From Dactylonectria macrodidyma (lineage: Eukaryota > Ascomycota > Sordariomycetes > Hypocreales > Nectriaceae): 64,000 nucleotides of DNA. The stretch spans positions 372,001 through 436,000 of the forward strand of contig JAGMUV010000039.1 in assembly GCA_020744425.1 (NCBI GenBank), given 5' to 3'. Under the pieces are notes generated by a model, which had not been told where the DNA came from, searched no databases, and worked only from the letters and a program-made list of their open reading frames with translations. This document shows positions 45,362-57,045 of the stretch, in pieces (position 1 is the first letter of the stretch; every line of letters begins with the position of its first letter). The position numbers and the translations under genes are program-made.

Positions 45362-46362
45362 CTCCGTAGCTACGAACCGATCGTGTTTTGGGGGATCACG
45401 GAGAAGATGAAGTTGGAGATGGAAACACGCTATCACAGTTCCCTTCACACCTTCTTTGTCGAGACTCGTTGCGGTCGCACATAACATCAGCCAGATCGTC
45501 CGCCACGCAATGGGGCTGCGCGTCCTCCTTGGAGCGCGGGAGCGCAGTGAGCCATACGTGGCTGTCGGATATGCTGATCGCCGCCAATTGCCATCGCCTT
45601 GGCGTCCGTCGCCGCTAGACACGAGACAGCTCGCGCCTCACTCGAGTCAGGCTGTCAGGCTTCATCACGGGCCTTTGCCCGTGCTACGCCGATCCCAACG
45701 CTGCGTGGCCCAGCAACTAACGTCACTACTGCCACTAATTTCACTCCTCGACAAGCGCTCTCTACCGGAGCCCTAGGCGTCATTCCTCCAGGGGCAATTT
45801 TACGTGGCTGCAACATGATTGTTCAAAGTGATTGCTCAGAGCAGGAACCCCTTTTACCCCAGCTGCGGAACTCCCGCTGATGGCGATGGATGGATGATCT
45901 TTCCATCCCTGCTGATCCCTCGCCTAGCGCCTAGTTCCTCGTCGTCCGTGAGAGACATCTATCTATCTGTGGACTCTTCTGTCACTCCGCCAAGGCTCGG
46001 TCCGTCGTGGCCGGCCCAAGACCTCTCACTACTTGTGCATCAAATTCCATTCTCCGTGTCTATTTATCGCTCTGCGTAGTCTCCTTTCGTTTGCCTTTGC
46101 CCCCCCTCTCCCCTCCTCCATCTACCGTGAGATCTCCGCGCCCTGCGAGTCTTAAAGTGATCGACCTCTTCAATGTGCTGCCAGCTAGTTCCTTAAAACC
46201 ATCCCGCTCCTGTGCCAGTTAGGAATGGGATTCTCTTGACTCAGCAATATCATCCTACTTCATCACAGTCAGCACTGACTGACCTGCCTCCCTCCTCCAT
46301 CCTCCGTCTCTACCAGTTTTCATTTGTCGTGCGCTGGGCGTCGACACTGCTCCTTGTACAGA
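45362..46362. other. Intergenic / promoter region of NHA1
   Basis: No gene recognised. CT-rich tracts such as CCCCCTCTCCCCTCCTCC (around 46105) precede the start codon of NHA1, as in ENA1. Confidence 0.45.
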
Positions 46363-48261
46363 ATGCCTGTTCTTAGTCTTAGCGAACTCAACATTGTCTT
46401 GAGCGTTTTGGGTCCGTCCATGTCGGCCAACAAATCCGGGTAGTGGCTCACAAGGTTACAGGTACTTTCACCGTCCTATATGGCGTCATATCCGTAAAGA
46501 TCAAGCAGGTATGGTACCTGGGAGAAGCTCGTGAGTACTTTCAAACGCCCTGTTTCATCCATCCCCGAATCTCTTGCTGACTCTTGGCAACCCAATCAAT
46601 AGTCCCTGCCGTGGCTCTGGGCGTTGCTCTTGGCCCCATCGCCGCCAAATTTATTGACAGTGAGAGATGGGGCTCTGCAGAGTCCGGACAGACCAATGCC
46701 ATCACTCTGGTTTGTCTCAGTCGTATCTTCGGTGTGATGACAGTTGCTGACATTGGTTTCTAGGGTGTTGCACGTGTCATGATTGGCCTTCAGCTCGTCA
46801 TCGCCGGTTACCAACTCCCAGCCAAGTACAACTGGACGCGATGGAAGGAAATGGCCATGTGCCTGCTGCCAATCATGACACTGATGTGGCTCGCCACAAC
46901 CGCCTGCATCATGACCTCCGTCCCGAACCTGACCCTCCTCGCCGCCCTCGTCATTGGGTCCTGCGTCACTTGCACCGATCCTATCCTCTCCCAGGCCATC
47001 GCCAAGGGACCCTTTGCCGACAAGTTTGTTGCCCGGCCGCTGCGAGAGATCATTTCGTCCGAGGCCGGGGCGAATGACGGCTTTGGCTTCCCGTTCCTGA
47101 TGCTTGCCGTCTATCTTATCCGCCATGCCGACATCCCTGGCGTCACCGACAACTCCCACCACAACTCGGCTCGTTCCGAAGACGTCGGACGTCTGGGCGG
47201 CGGCGTTGGCGAGGCTCTCAAGCAATGGGTTCTCGAGACATGGCTCTACATCGTGCTCTTGTCCGTTGTTTACGGGGCCGTGGTCGGCTACGGGGCGTGC
47301 AAGGGGATCCGCTTCGCACTAAAGAGGTACGTCAACCAGAACTGAGATGCTCATGTCCGAAGGACAGAAAATAACCCTTGCCCGCAGAAAGTGGATCGAC
47401 AACGAGTCATATGTCCTGTTCCCTGCCGCTTTGGGCATGTTCCTCGTCGGAACGTGCGGTGCCATTGGCACCGACGACCTTTTAGCCTGCTTCGTTGCCG
47501 GAAATGCCCTCAACTGGGATGGACATTACCTTCGAGAGACGGAGGAGCGACACGATGAAGTCAACTCGTGTATCGATGTGCTGCTCAACTTTGGTGGTTT
47601 CATGTACATCGGGTCCATTATTCCATGGGCCGAGTTTCATGACCCCGAGGGAACCGGCCTGACTTGGGGTAGACTCATGATCTTGGGCTTGCTGGTTCTC
47701 CTATTCCGTCGGATTCCCGCCATTCTGTTGACGTACAAGCTAATACCGGATGTTTGTACAAACTACAAGGAGGCTCTCTTCATGGGGTACTTCGGCCCCA
47801 TCGGCGCCGGAGCTGTCTTCTATGTTGAGCACGCCCGTCATCAGTTCCCAGAACTCGGCGAGGGAGACGAAGAGGAGACCAACCTAGTCCGTCTCATGGG
47901 ACCTATTGTCTACTTCCTCGTCCTCTTCTCCATTGTGGTCCATGGGCTCTCGATCCCCGCTCTGAGCCTCATCTACAAGTACATGAATGTCAAGCCGATC
48001 CAGGGGGACGGTATTGAGATTCGACGTCTGTCAATGCTGGCCCCGAAACCCGCCAACGCTACTCAGATCGACAGAAACACTTATATCGCGTACAATCGCT
48101 TTAGCCAACCGGTAGTGGGTGCGCCTCTTAACTTGTCCACTATGGCGCGTGTTACTACGAACGAGTCAAAATTTGACGATTCGAGTTCTCTGAACTATGA
48201 GGACGATCTGGAGGCTGAGAAGAGGCGGGCAAACGGACGGACTATCAGGTATATGGTGTAG
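46363..48261 (+). CDS. NHA1: Plasma-membrane Na+(K+)/H+ antiporter, Nha1/Sod2 type
   Basis: Exons 46363-46411, 46462-46530, 46603-46709, 46764-47326 and 47388-48261 join to 553 residues. The short first exon gives MPVLSLSELNIVLSVLG, the typical start of the family. Later blocks: VALGVALGPIAAKFIDSERW; ARVMIGLQLVIAGYQLPAKY; CTDPILSQAIAKGPFADKFV; SSEAGANDGFGFPFLMLAVY with the paired acidic site for cation exchange (ND of the family's transport motif); and FGGFMYIGSIIPWAEF and YFGPIGAGAVFYVEHAR. About 12 membrane segments are expected. The cytoplasmic tail is about 110 residues, shorter than the long tails of yeast Nha1 and closer to Sod2. The protein exports Na+ and K+ driven by the proton gradient, complementing ENA1 at acidic pH. 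All introns are GT..AG. Confidence 0.95.
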
Positions 48262-48543
48262 AAAGTGACACTCCTTTTGATTCGCGAAGTTGCTCCCAGC
48301 CGGTGCTAGGGAGGGGGGCATGGTATAGAATAGATACAGTCACTGTCGCTACTCCTTTATAAGAAACATGGTAAATTGTCACACTATTTATCTTAGATGA
48401 ATAGCATGGTAATATTAACAGTTAACTGTCTTCCTCGATATGAAGAGAAGAGGCTCTTGATTCTATATTCCATTGCGTAGGAGTCTGGAGGATGTGAAAT
48501 GACAAGGATTGTCGTATCAGGCTAAGATGGTCTACAGAGTGAT
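48262..48543. other. NHA1 downstream region and tail of a broken sugar-transporter sequence
   Basis: 48539-48543 is GTGAT, the left target duplication of LTR-A2. The last bases, read on the minus strand, appear to continue the sugar-transporter remnant that resumes at 54857. Confidence 0.5.
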
Positions 48544-48638
48544 TGTAACGGGTCAGGCCCACTTGGCTGGCGGCTCTGCCGCCAAGCCCGAATTCTTCTC
48601 CACAGCGCCATCGAGTCGATTCTCGAATCTTCTATATT
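48544..48638 (+). repeat. Solo LTR-A2, left part
   Basis: It starts TGTAACGGGTCAGGCCCACT, as in the intact LTR-A at 7884, and is interrupted after TCTTCTATATT by Helitron A3. The right part is 54740-54856. The whole LTR (212 bp) is flanked by GTGAT (48539-48543 and 54857-54861). Confidence 0.93.
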
Positions 48639-48929
48639 TCAGCCGAAGGCTGACTCTACATCAGTTCTTAAGTTTTCCGAATATGAGGGTTTGGTGCAAG
48701 ATTGGCCAAAAGTTTCTGATTGGTCCGGAATTTTGTATTGCCGGTCGCTAAAGAAGGCTGGATTGGTTGGCGGCTCTAGAAAAAGTGGGTATCCGCCAGC
48801 CACCATCTGTCACTGCTTCTTTGTTTACTTCTTTGTTTACCATCGCCAAATTTGCCTGGCTATCTGTTCGTTTGCTTGGCCAAGCAACCTTTCTTCCATT
48901 ATCGATCCCGATGCACCGTACGACTGAGG

Positions 48930-51900
48930 ATGGATTCCGATTCTAGGGGTAATATGAGCCCTGGATCTGATTTTGGAGTCCATTGCCCGTCTTGCAACCA
49001 AATAAAACCAGCAAGTGACTTCATTAGCAGGAGGAAATCTGCTAATCAAACTACAACCTGCCTGGAATGCCGGGACCAGCGCAATTCCGAGGTAATTGAC
49101 ATCATTAGTATCGTCTATACGCCTCCCTAACCTGATCAAGCGTGCCAGGTCCAAAGGTGCGGTCCTGACGTTGAGGAACCTGGCCGTCCGTCCTTCCTTA
49201 GCTGAGAGATCTGCCCTCAAAAGAACCGACGGAGATGCTAGCCTATCGCCTCCTAATGAGAGATCCGGAACCCAGCCTACATCGCCAGAGAGGCTACGGC
49301 AACTTCACACGGCAAGGAGGTTATTTGAAGAGCCAATTAGCCAGCCGCAGGTGGTGCTGGGGACGCCAATCCCACCAACCCAACAAAGCTTGCGCAACTT
49401 CCGGACTCTTGCTCCCTCACCGACCGTACAGCCAACGACCCATCAAATCACGTCAAATTCTGATCCATCTACTGTCCCAAGCAGCACAACTGATGCTGAG
49501 CACTCTTACTTGGCTTCTAGGTTCCATAAGGGCGGGAAAGACTCACAAGATGATGCCTCCAAGGCTGAGGCAAAGGCAAAGCAGGTGGCTATACAGCGCG
49601 ACCATCGTTCACGGCGCCGTGCAGGGGAGACTGTCTCCCTAACTCCCTCGATATCTCAACTGGGCGCCTTTGCAGTTCCTCATGAGCCTAGAGAAGGTAT
49701 CCCTGGCCGTGATCATCGTCGTTGTGCAGGCTAACCACTGGATTAGCCGACGGTCATGGCGCACATCCAGAACGGGACGGGATAAATATGGGTGATAAGG
49801 GAGAATTCTCTGAATCCGATATTGACGCCGAAGACTACTTTAATTTGCTTCTCTCGCCTGCTCGGCCACGGAGGTATCTCGAGCAATTGGGGGTAGAGTG
49901 CGATTCTGAACCAGGGGACAAAGACGAGAACGACGAGAATGAGGATGAGTCAGTGGATAAGAGCCCTCTTCCCCGTCGCTCGAGGCAGCCTTCCGCACAG
50001 CCGTCTCATGGTCGTCGTGGTCGTCGTGGTCGTCGTGGTCGTCGTGGCCCTGCCCCTGGTACGGGAGGGCGGCCGAGAAAATCTCAGACGCAAGCTCAAC
50101 CTCCACGGCCGCCGCGACGGTATCGGAGTCCAGTGATGATTTCACCTGAACAATCGGCGGTGTTCCACGCACAAGATCCAGTGTGGAATGGGGACCTCGA
50201 CGCTTGCGCCTTGACTGACCGCGATAAGGCCATCCTTCGCGAGTTCTGGACCAAGCTTGACAATGACCAGATGCAATACTGCAGTAGATGCCGAGAGCGC
50301 TGGTTCCAGATGAGGATAGACTCGGAGGGCATTTGTGCGCGTTGCTGTCGAAAGGATGAGGAGCGTCGCCCCGACGAGCCGTACTTTTTCTCTGCGGATA
50401 ACCAGCTCGATTTTGGCCCTATACCGACTGAATTGCCCCAGCTCACACCTATCGAAGAGTCCTTGATTGCCCGTGTTCACGTCCACGTGAACATTATGCT
50501 TGTGCGAGGGCAGCAGTACAAATATCGGGGGCACGTCGTTCACTTTCTCCGTGAGGTTGGTTTAGTGTACCACCAGCTCCCGCTTTTGCCTCATGAGTTG
50601 AACACTGTGCTACTCCGACCTGCGAATACGTCGTCCCACGCAATGCTTAGCCGACAGTTTACCCGCCAGTTCCGTGTGCGCCGCCAGCCGGTTACCATAT
50701 GGCTTAACTACCTCCGGCGCCATCATCCTGGCTATCGATGTATCGTCATCGACGAAGAGCGGCTGAGTCAATTGCCTCAGGATGGCAATGTTCTGGATGC
50801 TATCCCTCGAAGTCAGGTGGAGGCCACAGACGTTGGACCTGAGGATGATCAGGAGGCAGAACCAGACCTAGAGGACGAGGTTGCAGTGCCAGATCTTTTG
50901 GCCAAAGATACGGAGCTCGATGCCCTCCGGACCATTCTCGCCGAAGGACCGGAAGATGGCCCGGGGCCTCCTCTAAGATCCCAGACTCAAGTGCAACACG
51001 AGCTAGAGCTCCCGAACATACGCCATACGCCGATCAATGAGTTCAACCGGTCGCACGCCCTGCTCTCCTTAGCCTTTCCCTGCCTCTTTCCAGACGGTAG
51101 AGCGGACTTTGTTGAACCTCGGTTACGCTCTATTAATTATAGGGATTACATCGAGCATGCGATGCGCTGGCATGACGGGCGTTTTGCACGCCACCCAACC
51201 TTCCGCTTCGTTGCCTTCAACACCCTGATGCGGTCACAGGCACGCGCACGGTCCAAATTCTTCGTGAAGCAACATGATGGCATGCATGAGCCGCTTACAC
51301 GAGAGCAGCTTATTCAGGCGCTTGAACAGAGCGAGGACCTCGAGGCGCAAGCGTTGATCAACTCGATCACCAGACATGCGGTGTCCATTCGCGGTACGCG
51401 TCCCTTCTGGAACAAGAAGAGGCAGGAACTTGAGGCATATGCCTATAACCTTGACTGTCCCGGAGCATTCATCACGTTTAGCCCGGCAGATTTACACTGG
51501 CGGAGTCTCTACCAGCACATGCCTCAATATGAAGACTGGTTAGCCGTGACCGAGCCGGAGAGGATGGCTCTGTCGCGCCGCCTATTGCGGCAGAACCCTC
51601 ACATTGCTGCTTTCCACTTCTACCGCCGATACACCCTCTTTCGGGATATCGTACTAAGTAAGAAGTTCAGCATTACAGATTACTGGGATCGGTACGAATG
51701 GCAAGGCCGTGGTAGCCCACACAACCACGGCCTGTACTGGATGGATAATTGTCCAGGAGCCGACATGGGGGACGAAGCGGCTCGTGATGTATTTGCACGC
51801 ACATGGGGATTCTACGTCACTGCCATTAACCCTGAGCCGAGTAGGACTATGCCTCAGGGTGAGGGTAATCCCCTGAGCGTGGATCCCCTGAGCATAGAGA

Positions 51901-54632
51901 TGACATTCCTGCGGCTCTCACAAATCGTCAACCGTTGCCAGCGCCACAAGTGCAATACCACGTACTGCTTGCGCGTGAGGAAGAGAACCGGTGATCTGGC
52001 GAGGGACATGGAAGGTGCCGCTGCGGATATCGAGGCGGCCAACGTTGCCAATCCAGAGAGGGAGTGTCGTTTTGACTTCCCTCGTGCCTTGCGGGAGCTG
52101 GCCGCAGTGATCAGGAAGGAAGGCAGGTCGTACTATGTCTTTGAGGCGGCCCGAAATGACAGCCTCATGAATAACTTCAATCCTGCGATTATCCTAGGCT
52201 GGCTAGCTAATATTGACATATCTCCTTGCACTAGCTTACAGGCGGTTATTACATATGCTGCGAAGTATTGCAGTAAAGCTGAGAAGAAGACCGAGTCTTT
52301 CTCCCGGCTTGCGGACCAGGTCTTACCTCATACATCGCACGTTCAGCCCCTGTTATCCTTCTCCTCTCGCCTCATGAACAAGCTGATCGCCGAGAGAGAT
52401 TACTCGGCGCAGGAGATTTCCCATCTGCTGCTTAACATTCCGCTGCAAGAAGGCACCCGTATGGTTGTCACCGTGGACTGCCGTCCGTTAGAGCGACAGG
52501 CACGTTCGTATCGTGTGGACGGAGATGTCAACGAGGCCACCGGCAGCTACAGGAAATATCTAGAGAGAAAGGACCAGCATGAGGATATAACCTATCTCGA
52601 ATACCTGCAATCGTACAATCTCAACACGTGGAGGAGACTCGCTGCTCAAGCGAAGAAGAGAGTCCTGTCTTACTTCCCTCGATATAAGTCTATAGAGGCC
52701 TCTTCCCAGTTTAACGACTTCTGCCGTGTTAAATTGATGATGGTTCATCCACATCGCTCTCCAGAAGAGTTGCTCGTTGTAGGCGGGCAGCGGTTCGATT
52801 CCTTCACGGCTGCGTACATGCACTGCAGACAGCACCACGACACCCATGCGGACGATCATTATGGGGAGCCAGATACGGACGAATTGACGGCAGAGGAGGA
52901 TGAATTTGAGCTTGAGATCCATGAGGAGCCCATCGCGGAAGAGGACTGGCATGAACTCGCCCGCATGCTACCTGACCGCCCACTGGAGGAAGAGGACATC
53001 GACATCCTCGGCCGCCGAGACATTGACATCAATTACGATTGGACCCCTCATGTTGGGCGGTATACCGATGATGGCATTCTCAATAGCGACTACTGGAAGC
53101 AACGCAAAGCGGAAAACACCCTTGACCTTGATGTGGATGATCAGCCCTTGGAGGCTCGCGATTCCCTAAATCCAGAGCAGCGCATAGTATACGATGCGGT
53201 GATGGGCCACTTCCTGACCCAGGATCCCTCTCAGTTGCTACTCCACGTGGATGGGGGAGGCGGCACTGGCAAGTCATACCTCATCAACCTGCTCTCCGCG
53301 CACCTCCAATCCGCGACAGGGGGGAGGGGGACACCTGTTTGGCGTGCTGCGCCAACGGGCGTCGCGGGAAACCAGATATCGGGCACTACCTTGCACTCCC
53401 TGTTACACCTCCCAATCAATAAAGACTTCAAGCCTCTATCTCCCGTTGATAGGACCCAGCTCCAGAAGAAGCTGAAGGATATCAAGTACCTAATCATCGA
53501 TGAGAAGAGCATGCTAGGGCTGCGTCAGCTATCGTGGATCGATGACCGTCTCCGCGAGGCGTTCCCGAACAGGAATGAGGAGTTCTTTGGCGGCCTGAAC
53601 ATCCTCTTGGTTGGTGACTTCTTCCAGCTTCCCCCTGTGCTGCAGAAGCCGCTTTATTACGACAAAGAGGTGCAGGGAGTAGAGATCAAGGGCAGGAACG
53701 CGTATAGGCGCTTCGATAAATCAGTATTCTTGAAGGTTGTTCAGAGGCAGCGCGGCGACGACCAGGAGGCGTTTCGCACAGCTCTCGGGGAACTGCGGCT
53801 GCTCCAACTATCTATGGAGTCCTGGAAGCTCCTGTCCACCCGCGTGCAGGCAAAGCTAGACGATCGAGAGGTTGCGAGGTTTTCCAGCGCCTTGCGAGTA
53901 TACGCTACCAAAGATAGGGTGAACGAGTATAACCACTATCACCTCGACCGCCTCGGCCGGCCAGTCGTCCGGGTCAAAGCTAAGAACGTCGGCCCTGGTG
54001 CAGCTGCTGCCCCCGATGACAAGGCGGGCAACCTTGCAAAGCAGATTCCCATATGCATTGGCGCCCGTCTAATGCTGACGTCCAACCTTTGGCAGCCAGT
54101 TGGCCTCTGCAACGGCGCCCGCGGTACGGTTTACGACATCGGCTGGGCACCCAGGGCTGACCCCATCCAAGATCCTCCTTGTGTTATCATGATGGAGTTT
54201 GACAAGTATAACGGACCGGTGTTCCTGACCACCCCTGATGGCAAAAAGATTGTCCCGATTCTCCCAGTTGAGAGGGACTTTCTCATCGGAGCCACTCTCT
54301 GCGCTCGCACCCAGTTTCCCCTGATCGTATGCTACGCCATTACTGTGCACAAGTCACAAAGCATCACAGAAGATATGATCGTTACGGACCTCTCCTGTCG
54401 GGACTTTCAGACCGGCTTAAGCTACGTGGCTGTCTCTCGTGTGAAAACGCTTGAGGGCTTGATGTTGGATGCGCCATTTGATCGTAATCACCTGGTCTAC
54501 CGGTCTCCCCCGGATGGCATGAAGATGAAGATAAGGGATCAGGAGCTTAGGAAACGACAAGTTCTCACACGGAGTCCTTACATGATATATAATACTAAGA
54601 ATGGCCATGGCAATGGATCAGTACGTAGATGA
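48930..54632 (+). CDS. Helitron Rep-helicase (RepHel), 1,867 residues, intact
   Basis: Exons 48930-49091, 49141-49696 and 49747-54632; introns of 49 and 50 bp have CTAAC branch sites and AG ends. The protein: a zinc site CPSCNQIKPASDFISRRKSA...CLECR (about 19-48); a disordered region with RGRRGRRGRRGP and an AT-hook GGRPRKS near 330; a second zinc site CSRCRERW...CARCC; a Helitron-like N region; the Rep HUH motif GSPHNHGLYW near 897; the Tyr pair in AVITYAAKYCSKAEKK near 1074; and a PIF1 helicase with GGGGTGKSYLINLLSAHL (Walker A, near 1410), YLIIDEKSMLGL, and HKSQSITEDMIVTDL. The Rep nicks and joins single strands, and the helicase unwinds, for rolling-circle transposition. No stop or frameshift is visible, so this may be an active copy. 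The first exon is assigned by splicing and by match to A2. Confidence 0.92.
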
Positions 54633-54695
54633 TGCAGTAGTAGTAATAGCTTCCTGGCCCGCGGATACACAGCCTTCGGCTGAGGCTACCACATG

Positions 54696-54727
54696 CACCC
54701 CATCGCCGCTCCAATGTGCATGGGGTG
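54696..54727 (+). terminator. Helitron A3 3' terminal hairpin
   Basis: Stem CACCCCAT (54696-54703) and ATGGGGTG (54720-54727) with a 16-base loop. An alternative overlapping stem, ATGCAC/GTGCAT, is possible. Copies of the same hairpin mark A1 (near 8720-8760) and A2 (near 41975-42005). It is a transposition-termination signal, not a transcription terminator. Confidence 0.85.
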
Positions 54728-54739
54728 ACGTAGTATTTT

Positions 54740-54856
54740 AAAGAAGATATAACGCTTCACGCACCCAGTTTGTATTTAGATTCTTTCCTTTCTTCACCTT
54801 GAAAGTAAACAGCATAGGGACTAGTTAGTGAATCAACTCGCTAGAGGCCTTTCACA
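54740..54856 (+). repeat. Solo LTR-A2, right part
   Basis: It continues AAAGAAGATATAACGC and ends CGCTAGAGGCCTTTCACA, followed by the target duplication GTGAT at 54857-54861. See 48544-48638. Confidence 0.93.
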
Positions 54857-55270
54857 GTGATGCCAATGAGAAGAGCTCGCTCGCGACCGATAACATCGAC
54901 GAGGAAGAGGGCACAGATCAGAGCAGCGACGAGCTTGACAATACCGAAGACCGCAGTGACAAGAAGCGACTCTAGTTCCAGTAATACCGAGGAGACTAAA
55001 CGGGTGGGGGAGGGGGGAAAGGGTGATGGAGCCCGCGCCAGACCACTGAGAAAGGAACTGAACCATACCCGTTAGATAGAGGCGGTACAGGTTGCTGGGG
55101 ACAAAGAACATCTCCTTGACCTTTCCCAGCCACCCGACTCCCTTGGTAGCCTCCAGCTCATGGTCGAGAGCAGCTTGGATGGTGCTGATCTCATGAGCGT
55201 CATGATCAACTCCAAGAGGACAAACAACTCACCAACTTGTCACCATCTATCTTCGTCTCTTCTGTCTTCC
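54857..55270 (-). pseudogene. MFS sugar-transporter fragment, split by LTR-A2 and Helitron A3
   Basis: The minus strand reads HEISTIQAALDHELEATKGV, then GWLGKVKEMFFVPSNLYRLY, then MVQFLSQWSGAGSITL and, in a shifted frame, LLVTAVFGIVKLVAALICAL followed by FLVDVIGRERALLIGIT. This is the central loop and seventh to eighth membrane-segment region of fungal hexose/quinate-type transporters (Sugar_tr family). The frame shifts near 54985 and is then cut by the LTR at 54856; the first bases beyond the stack, read at 48538 downward, show two more stops (TAG, TGA). The N-terminal half was not identified. Confidence 0.7.
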
Positions 55271-57045
55271 TTGCCCTTCGTCCCTAGGATACCCCCACTC
55301 GCAAGATGATGATTCTCATCAGCTTCACAATCACCACCCAGGCCCCTCCCTCTCTCTCCACTTCCTAGACGCCCGGGTAAGCCTCCGCACTAGATCGACT
55401 CTCTCCTCCTTCGCATCGCGACAAACACCACACTCGCTTTGAACCACCTCGCCTGTCACCTTCGATACGAACTTGCCGCACAGAGCCCAGCACGGTGTCA
55501 TCCCCACGGGCTGCTCACCCACTTTCACTCGCTTGTCTGTTTCACTCGCTTATCAGTAAATGCCAAGACATGACGTAATTGTCCTTTCTCGACGGCGAAA
55601 CGACAACTGGGAAATATGGCTCTAACCAGGGTGGAATCAATGCCAGTAGGGCGCTCTCACCAGGAAAAGTTCAGCGACTATGCCTTCAACTTGCAATGAT
55701 GGATCGTATGTAGAGACCAGCGTGTTTGCTGGGATGTCAAGCGCATTGCGCAGCAGAATGTTGCGTGAGCCAACCTACCCTACATACAGAAGATAGGGGC
55801 TACCGCCTATATCACCTATTTGTTATGGCAGGGTTGGTACCTATTAACTCTGGGCTGATTTCCCTGGTAAGATAACAGGCGCTTCACCGTCCCTCATGTC
55901 ACGAATATTCGGTTTGGAACCCAGCCAGATATCGATTCAAAGTATAAAAAAAATTGGGTTGCCGTTGAATATGTAGAAAGCAAGTAATTCTGGGCTCTGA
56001 CCCAAGCGATGGGTTGTGTTGATACCTGATTTACCATAACTAATCGCAAGATCTAGCTGTACCTGCTAACATATCCTATCACCATGTAGAAAGTCACCAA
56101 ACGCGCCGCACGCGTCAGGTCGCGTATTGTGGCAGGCAACTATGCCACAAAATATCAACGCCACAAATACCCTGGTCATGTGCATTACTGATTACTGATT
56201 GATTGATTAGGGGCTTACTGATACTGATAACGCATCAGTATCAATCAGTAATCAGTACTGATTGATAACTGACTGCTTGTTGAGAAGTCTGGCATGTGGC
56301 CACCGCCGCGCATAGCGAAAAGCATTCTATCACGCTCGAAGAGTTTAACGGCGTAGGAGAGATCCTGTGCGTTCTTTGGGACAAAAACGCATGCTGTCTT
56401 CAGCCATGCATTGGTAGACCAAGACACTAGAACACATTTAGCTAAACTGGTGGCCCTGATAAACTGTATCTCTTACCTTCAGTCTCGTTAGTATAGCCGG
56501 CGTCATCGGGCAAGAGAGTAATATGCGGGTGGGTTTTCTTCAGGACTTGGCATGTTGAAGAAACGCGATCGGTATCAGCACACACTTTGGAGGCAGAAGC
56601 GCATGCAGCTGCCACGAGGCCCTCAGCTGGACCATCGTCTCTATCCTCATTTCTGGTTTGCTCTTGAGTCTGCGAGAAAAGATGTGATAGTTGTCTGTAA
56701 CTTACGAAGGACATTGAGCTGCGTTTGTAGCTCTTAAATAATATTTAGGGTTCTGTTATGGCTTTGCCCGAGCTCGTCTCACTTTCGCTTTCGCAGTAAC
56801 TAGCGAATATAGATCACTACCACTTGCATCAGGTATCGACTATACTACTCCAAGACTATCCGATGCATTCCATTGGTTGCAAGTGCAAGTGCTGTTATCG
56901 TGAATCTATACTCCTGACCACAGTGTGTAAGACGAACCATAGCCATGAACCCTATACAATGACATCCGATAATGCTGATCCAAAACACTGCTCCCTGTAT
57001 ACCCCATTGCCGAACCTAAACGCCAAGCAATGCATCGTCAAACGT
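55271..57045. other. 1.8-kb intergenic region with an 18-bp-arm hairpin
   Basis: No gene recognised. 56186-56203 (TACTGATTACTGATTGAT) and 56240-56257 are exact inverted copies around a 36-bp spacer that is itself rich in CTGATACTGATA/TATCAGTAT words. A small frame at 55331-55528 on the minus strand has two CxxC-like pairs but no known family. Confidence 0.5.

Larger units (their letters stand above)
48639..54739 (+). mobile_element. Full-length family-A Helitron A3 (6,101 bp)
   Basis: The ends are fixed by the LTR it interrupts. The 5' end is TCAGCCGAAGGCTGACTCTA and the 3' end is GACGTAGTATTTT; the intact LTR at 7884 shows the unoccupied site TCTATATT/AAAGAAG. A hairpin with stem CACCCCAT/ATGGGGTG (54696-54703 and 54720-54727) lies 12 bp before the 3' end. 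The 5' terminal CAGCCGAAGGCTG is the reverse complement of CAGCCTTCGGCTG near 54670. A 5' inverted match to a 3' subterminal site plus insertion next to T residues resembles the Helitron2/Helentron type more than the classic CTRR type. It encodes one Rep-helicase gene. Confidence 0.93.

Noticed and set aside
45362..46362. Extra upstream exons of NHA1
   Set aside because: The protein already begins with the family's conserved N-terminus at 46363; no upstream frame is supported.
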